Shown here one piece after another: positions 12,504 to 13,231 of a stretch of DNA of 13,231 bases. Both the position numbers and the translations under genes were made by a program. The notes under the pieces were generated by a model, which was not told the DNA's origin, made no database searches, and was given only the letters and a program-made list of their open reading frames with translations. Positions within the stretch are counted from its first letter, which is position 1; every line of letters starts with the position of its first letter. The DNA is from Dethiobacter sp. GTDB taxonomy: Bacteria; Bacillota; Dethiobacteria; DTU022. The stretch spans positions 1 to 13,231 of the forward strand of contig JAGXSR010000024.1 in NCBI GenBank assembly GCA_018333405.1. The letters run 5' to 3'.

Positions 12504-13231
12504 GCCCGGGATCAGCCCTGGCTCCTTGCCAGGTTCCGCGGCTTCTAAGTTCATTTTCCACAGCGGCGGCGATTTGGGCAGAGCTCTCGCTCCAGCAGGG
12601 GGCCAGGAGCAGCTCTTTTGATCTGACTAAAGCGGCCAGGCGGTGGACAATTATTCTGGAATCCAGTTTTTCCAGGCAGTCGCAGAGTACGGGGATATAG
12701 TCGGCTGCCGTGTTAAACAGCGGCACTTTTCCGGACCGGTACTGCTCCGCCAGGGCAGTGCCCTCTATAATCTGCAGGTGATGAAATTTAACTCCATCTA
12801 CGGCGCATTGGTTGAGACGGTTTATGGTTTCCTGCATCATCGGCCTGCTTTCTCCGGGCAGCCCTAAGATCAGATGTGCGCAAACATAGATCCCGCGCCC
12901 CCTGGTTCGCGCCACTGCCCCCAGGAACTGCTCAAAGGTGTGCCCGCGGTTGATCCGGGCCAAGGTGGCATTATGTGCGGACTGAAGGCCGTATTCTACC
13001 CAGACATGGGTGCGTGAGGTATATTCCTGGAGCAGATCGAGCACGGCATCGGGGACACAGTCCGGCCGGGTGGAGATGCTCAAGCCTACTACTTCAGGGT
13101 CGGCCAAAGCTTCGTCATAAAGTAGTTTTAATTTTGCCGTCGGCGCGTAAGTGCCGGTATAGGCTTGAAAGTAAGCGATATAACGAGCTGCGCTCCTGGT
13201 CTTATCACTTTTGCCTTTTTTAATCTGCCCG
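12493..13231 (-). CDS. TIGR01212/YtqA-like radical SAM protein (partial, 5' end outside window)
   Basis: The frame stays open to the window edge, so the TTG at 13107 is internal. About 245 residues are visible, including 'YIAYFQAYTGTYAP' near the edge, 'VGLSISTRPDCV', 'WVEYGLQSAHNATLARINRG', 'VCAHLILGLPGE' and 'DGVKFHHLQIIEGTALA'. These are characteristic of the radical SAM family that includes B. subtilis YtqA and E. coli YhcC. The N-terminal CxxxCxxC iron-sulfur motif should lie beyond the right edge. The cellular role of this family is not settled as far as I know. The gene converges on kce and ends in TAG within its last codons, leaving no room for a separate terminator. It is probably unrelated to lysine fermentation. 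Confidence 0.9.
   Translation of the reverse strand, partial: GQIKKGKSDKTRSAARYIAYFQAYTGTYAPTAKLKLLYDEALADPEVVGLSISTRPDCVPDAVLDLLQEYTSRTHVWVEYGLQSAHNATLARINRGHTFEQFLGAVARTRGRGIYVCAHLILGLPGESRPMMQETINRLNQCAVDGVKFHHLQIIEGTALAEQYRSGKVPLFNTAADYIPVLCDCLEKLDSRIIVHRLAALVRSKELLLAPCWSESSAQIAAAVENELRSRGTWQGARADPGLTF

Overview
This window looks like chromosome from an anaerobic, fermentative or syntrophic Firmicute (Clostridia, Peptococcaceae- or Syntrophomonadaceae-like). That assignment is an inference. It rests on strong AGGAG-type ribosome binding sites, frequent TTG/GTG starts, a Bacillus-style Pho box, a MrfA-MrfB pair, a YtqA-type radical SAM protein and genes of the lysine fermentation pathway. 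No mobile element, CRISPR array, tRNA or rRNA was seen.

Left edge (1-1124): the 3' end of a probable DUF362-family gene on the + strand converges on a small two-CBS-domain gene on the - strand. Between them lies a perfect 18-bp palindrome.

Phosphate uptake block (1125-4830, all - strand): pstS, pstC and pstA follow a clear Pho box/promoter made of four hexamers at exact 11-bp period. An intergenic hairpin with a competing alternative fold separates pstS from pstC; pstC and pstA overlap by 4 bp. Two things are unusual. PstA is 555 residues, about twice the usual length, because about 260 residues are inserted after its first membrane helix. The insert looks like two degenerate copies of the second lobe of PstS. 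Also, no pstB (ATPase) or phoU follows; the gene after pstA is the CBS protein.

DNA repair block (4938-8431, - strand): mrfB (DEDD exonuclease plus TPR) and mrfA (DEAD/DEAH-type helicase with a C-terminal four-cysteine cluster) overlap by 4 bp. They resemble the Bacillus subtilis YprA/YprB mitomycin repair pair. A possible promoter and a LexA-like half-matched operator lie just upstream.

Intergenic control region (8432-8843): it holds the divergent upstream regions of mrfA and of the amino-acid operon, a 21-bp operator-like palindrome, a foldable leader and a 31-codon reading frame ending just before the next gene.

Amino-acid fermentation block (8844-12503, + strand): kdd, a class III aminotransferase, kal and kce. 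Kdd oxidatively deaminates 3,5-diaminohexanoate, Kce cleaves the product with acetyl-CoA to acetoacetate and 3-aminobutyryl-CoA, and Kal deaminates that to crotonyl-CoA. The upstream aminomutase genes (kamA, kamDE) are not adjacent, and the aminotransferase is an extra member whose step is unknown.

Right edge: a TIGR01212/YtqA-like radical SAM gene on the - strand overlaps the end of kce by 11 bp and runs out of the window.
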